From: Bacteroidales bacterium UBA1392
GTDB taxonomy: Bacteria > Bacteroidota > Bacteroidia > Bacteroidales > UBA932
Direction: 5' to 3'
Assembly: GCA_002305275.1 (NCBI GenBank)
Contig: DBQO01000034.1
Location: 37,565-49,892 of the forward strand
DNA: 12,328 nt
The notes below the pieces were generated by a model. It worked only from the letters and a program-made list of their open reading frames with translations, was not told the DNA's origin and searched no databases. Of this stretch, positions 12,294-12,328 are shown piece by piece; the stretch's first letter is position 1; each line of letters starts with the position of its first letter. A program made the translations under genes and the position numbers.

Positions 12294-12328
12294 CAACAAA
12301 ACACCTGCACTGCTTGCAAAAAGTAGAC

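Overview
The window looks like a gut-type Bacteroidales chromosome (Bacteroides, Prevotella or Muribaculaceae-like; the genus cannot be fixed from this sequence). Evidence for this is an aspartase C-terminus of AspA type, Bacteroidetes-style promoters with -7 elements matching TAnnTTTG in front of most genes, AT-rich intergenic DNA, and gene families common in that order. Only the left edge (aspA) looks like core metabolism. Everything to the right of the aspA terminator is accessory: toxin-antitoxin (TA) modules, a WYL regulator, AAA+ ATPases and PD-(D/E)XK nuclease-like proteins. It reads as a defence/TA island. No tRNA, rRNA, CRISPR, transposase or integrase was found.

Layout, left to right. 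(1) 1-352: the end of aspA and a strong bidirectional terminator. (2) 400-2110: a hipBA TA operon whose promoter carries a perfect 16-bp palindrome; the whole unit sits between two exact 14-bp direct repeats. (3) 2206-5119, minus strand: a 595-aa AAA+ ATPase followed by a WYL transcription factor, each with its own promoter. (4) 5198-5941, plus strand: a 52-aa putative antitoxin overlapping a GNAT acetyltransferase of TacT-like toxin type. (5) 5945-7707: a toxin/XRE antitoxin/SecB-like chaperone operon (TAC type) on the minus strand, bounded by two ungapped 57-bp imperfect direct repeats with conserved ends. (6) 7590-8973: a PDDEXK_4-type nuclease gene with a terminator. (7) 8974-9364: a repeat-rich non-coding stretch. 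(8) 9365-12293: two minus-strand ATPase/nuclease-like fusion proteins, one ATPase_2-DUF234 and one AAA_14-DUF4143, each with its own promoter.

The strongest new observation is a putative WYL regulon. A 17-bp palindromic operator, consensus CTGCCAAAAAGTGGCAG, occurs in front of three separate minus-strand genes: the AAA+ ATPase, the WYL regulator itself (two back-to-back copies) and the nuclease almost 4 kb away. In all three promoters the near edge of the operator is exactly 10 bp from the -7 element. This joins an ATPase, a regulator and a nuclease into one apparently co-regulated system although the GNAT and TAC modules lie between them. The second is the TAC operon, in which the antitoxin carries a long C-terminal tail of the kind that makes such antitoxins depend on their SecB-like chaperone. 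The third is the pair of 57-bp repeats, which resemble recombination sites (weakly like integron attC sites) delimiting the TAC unit.
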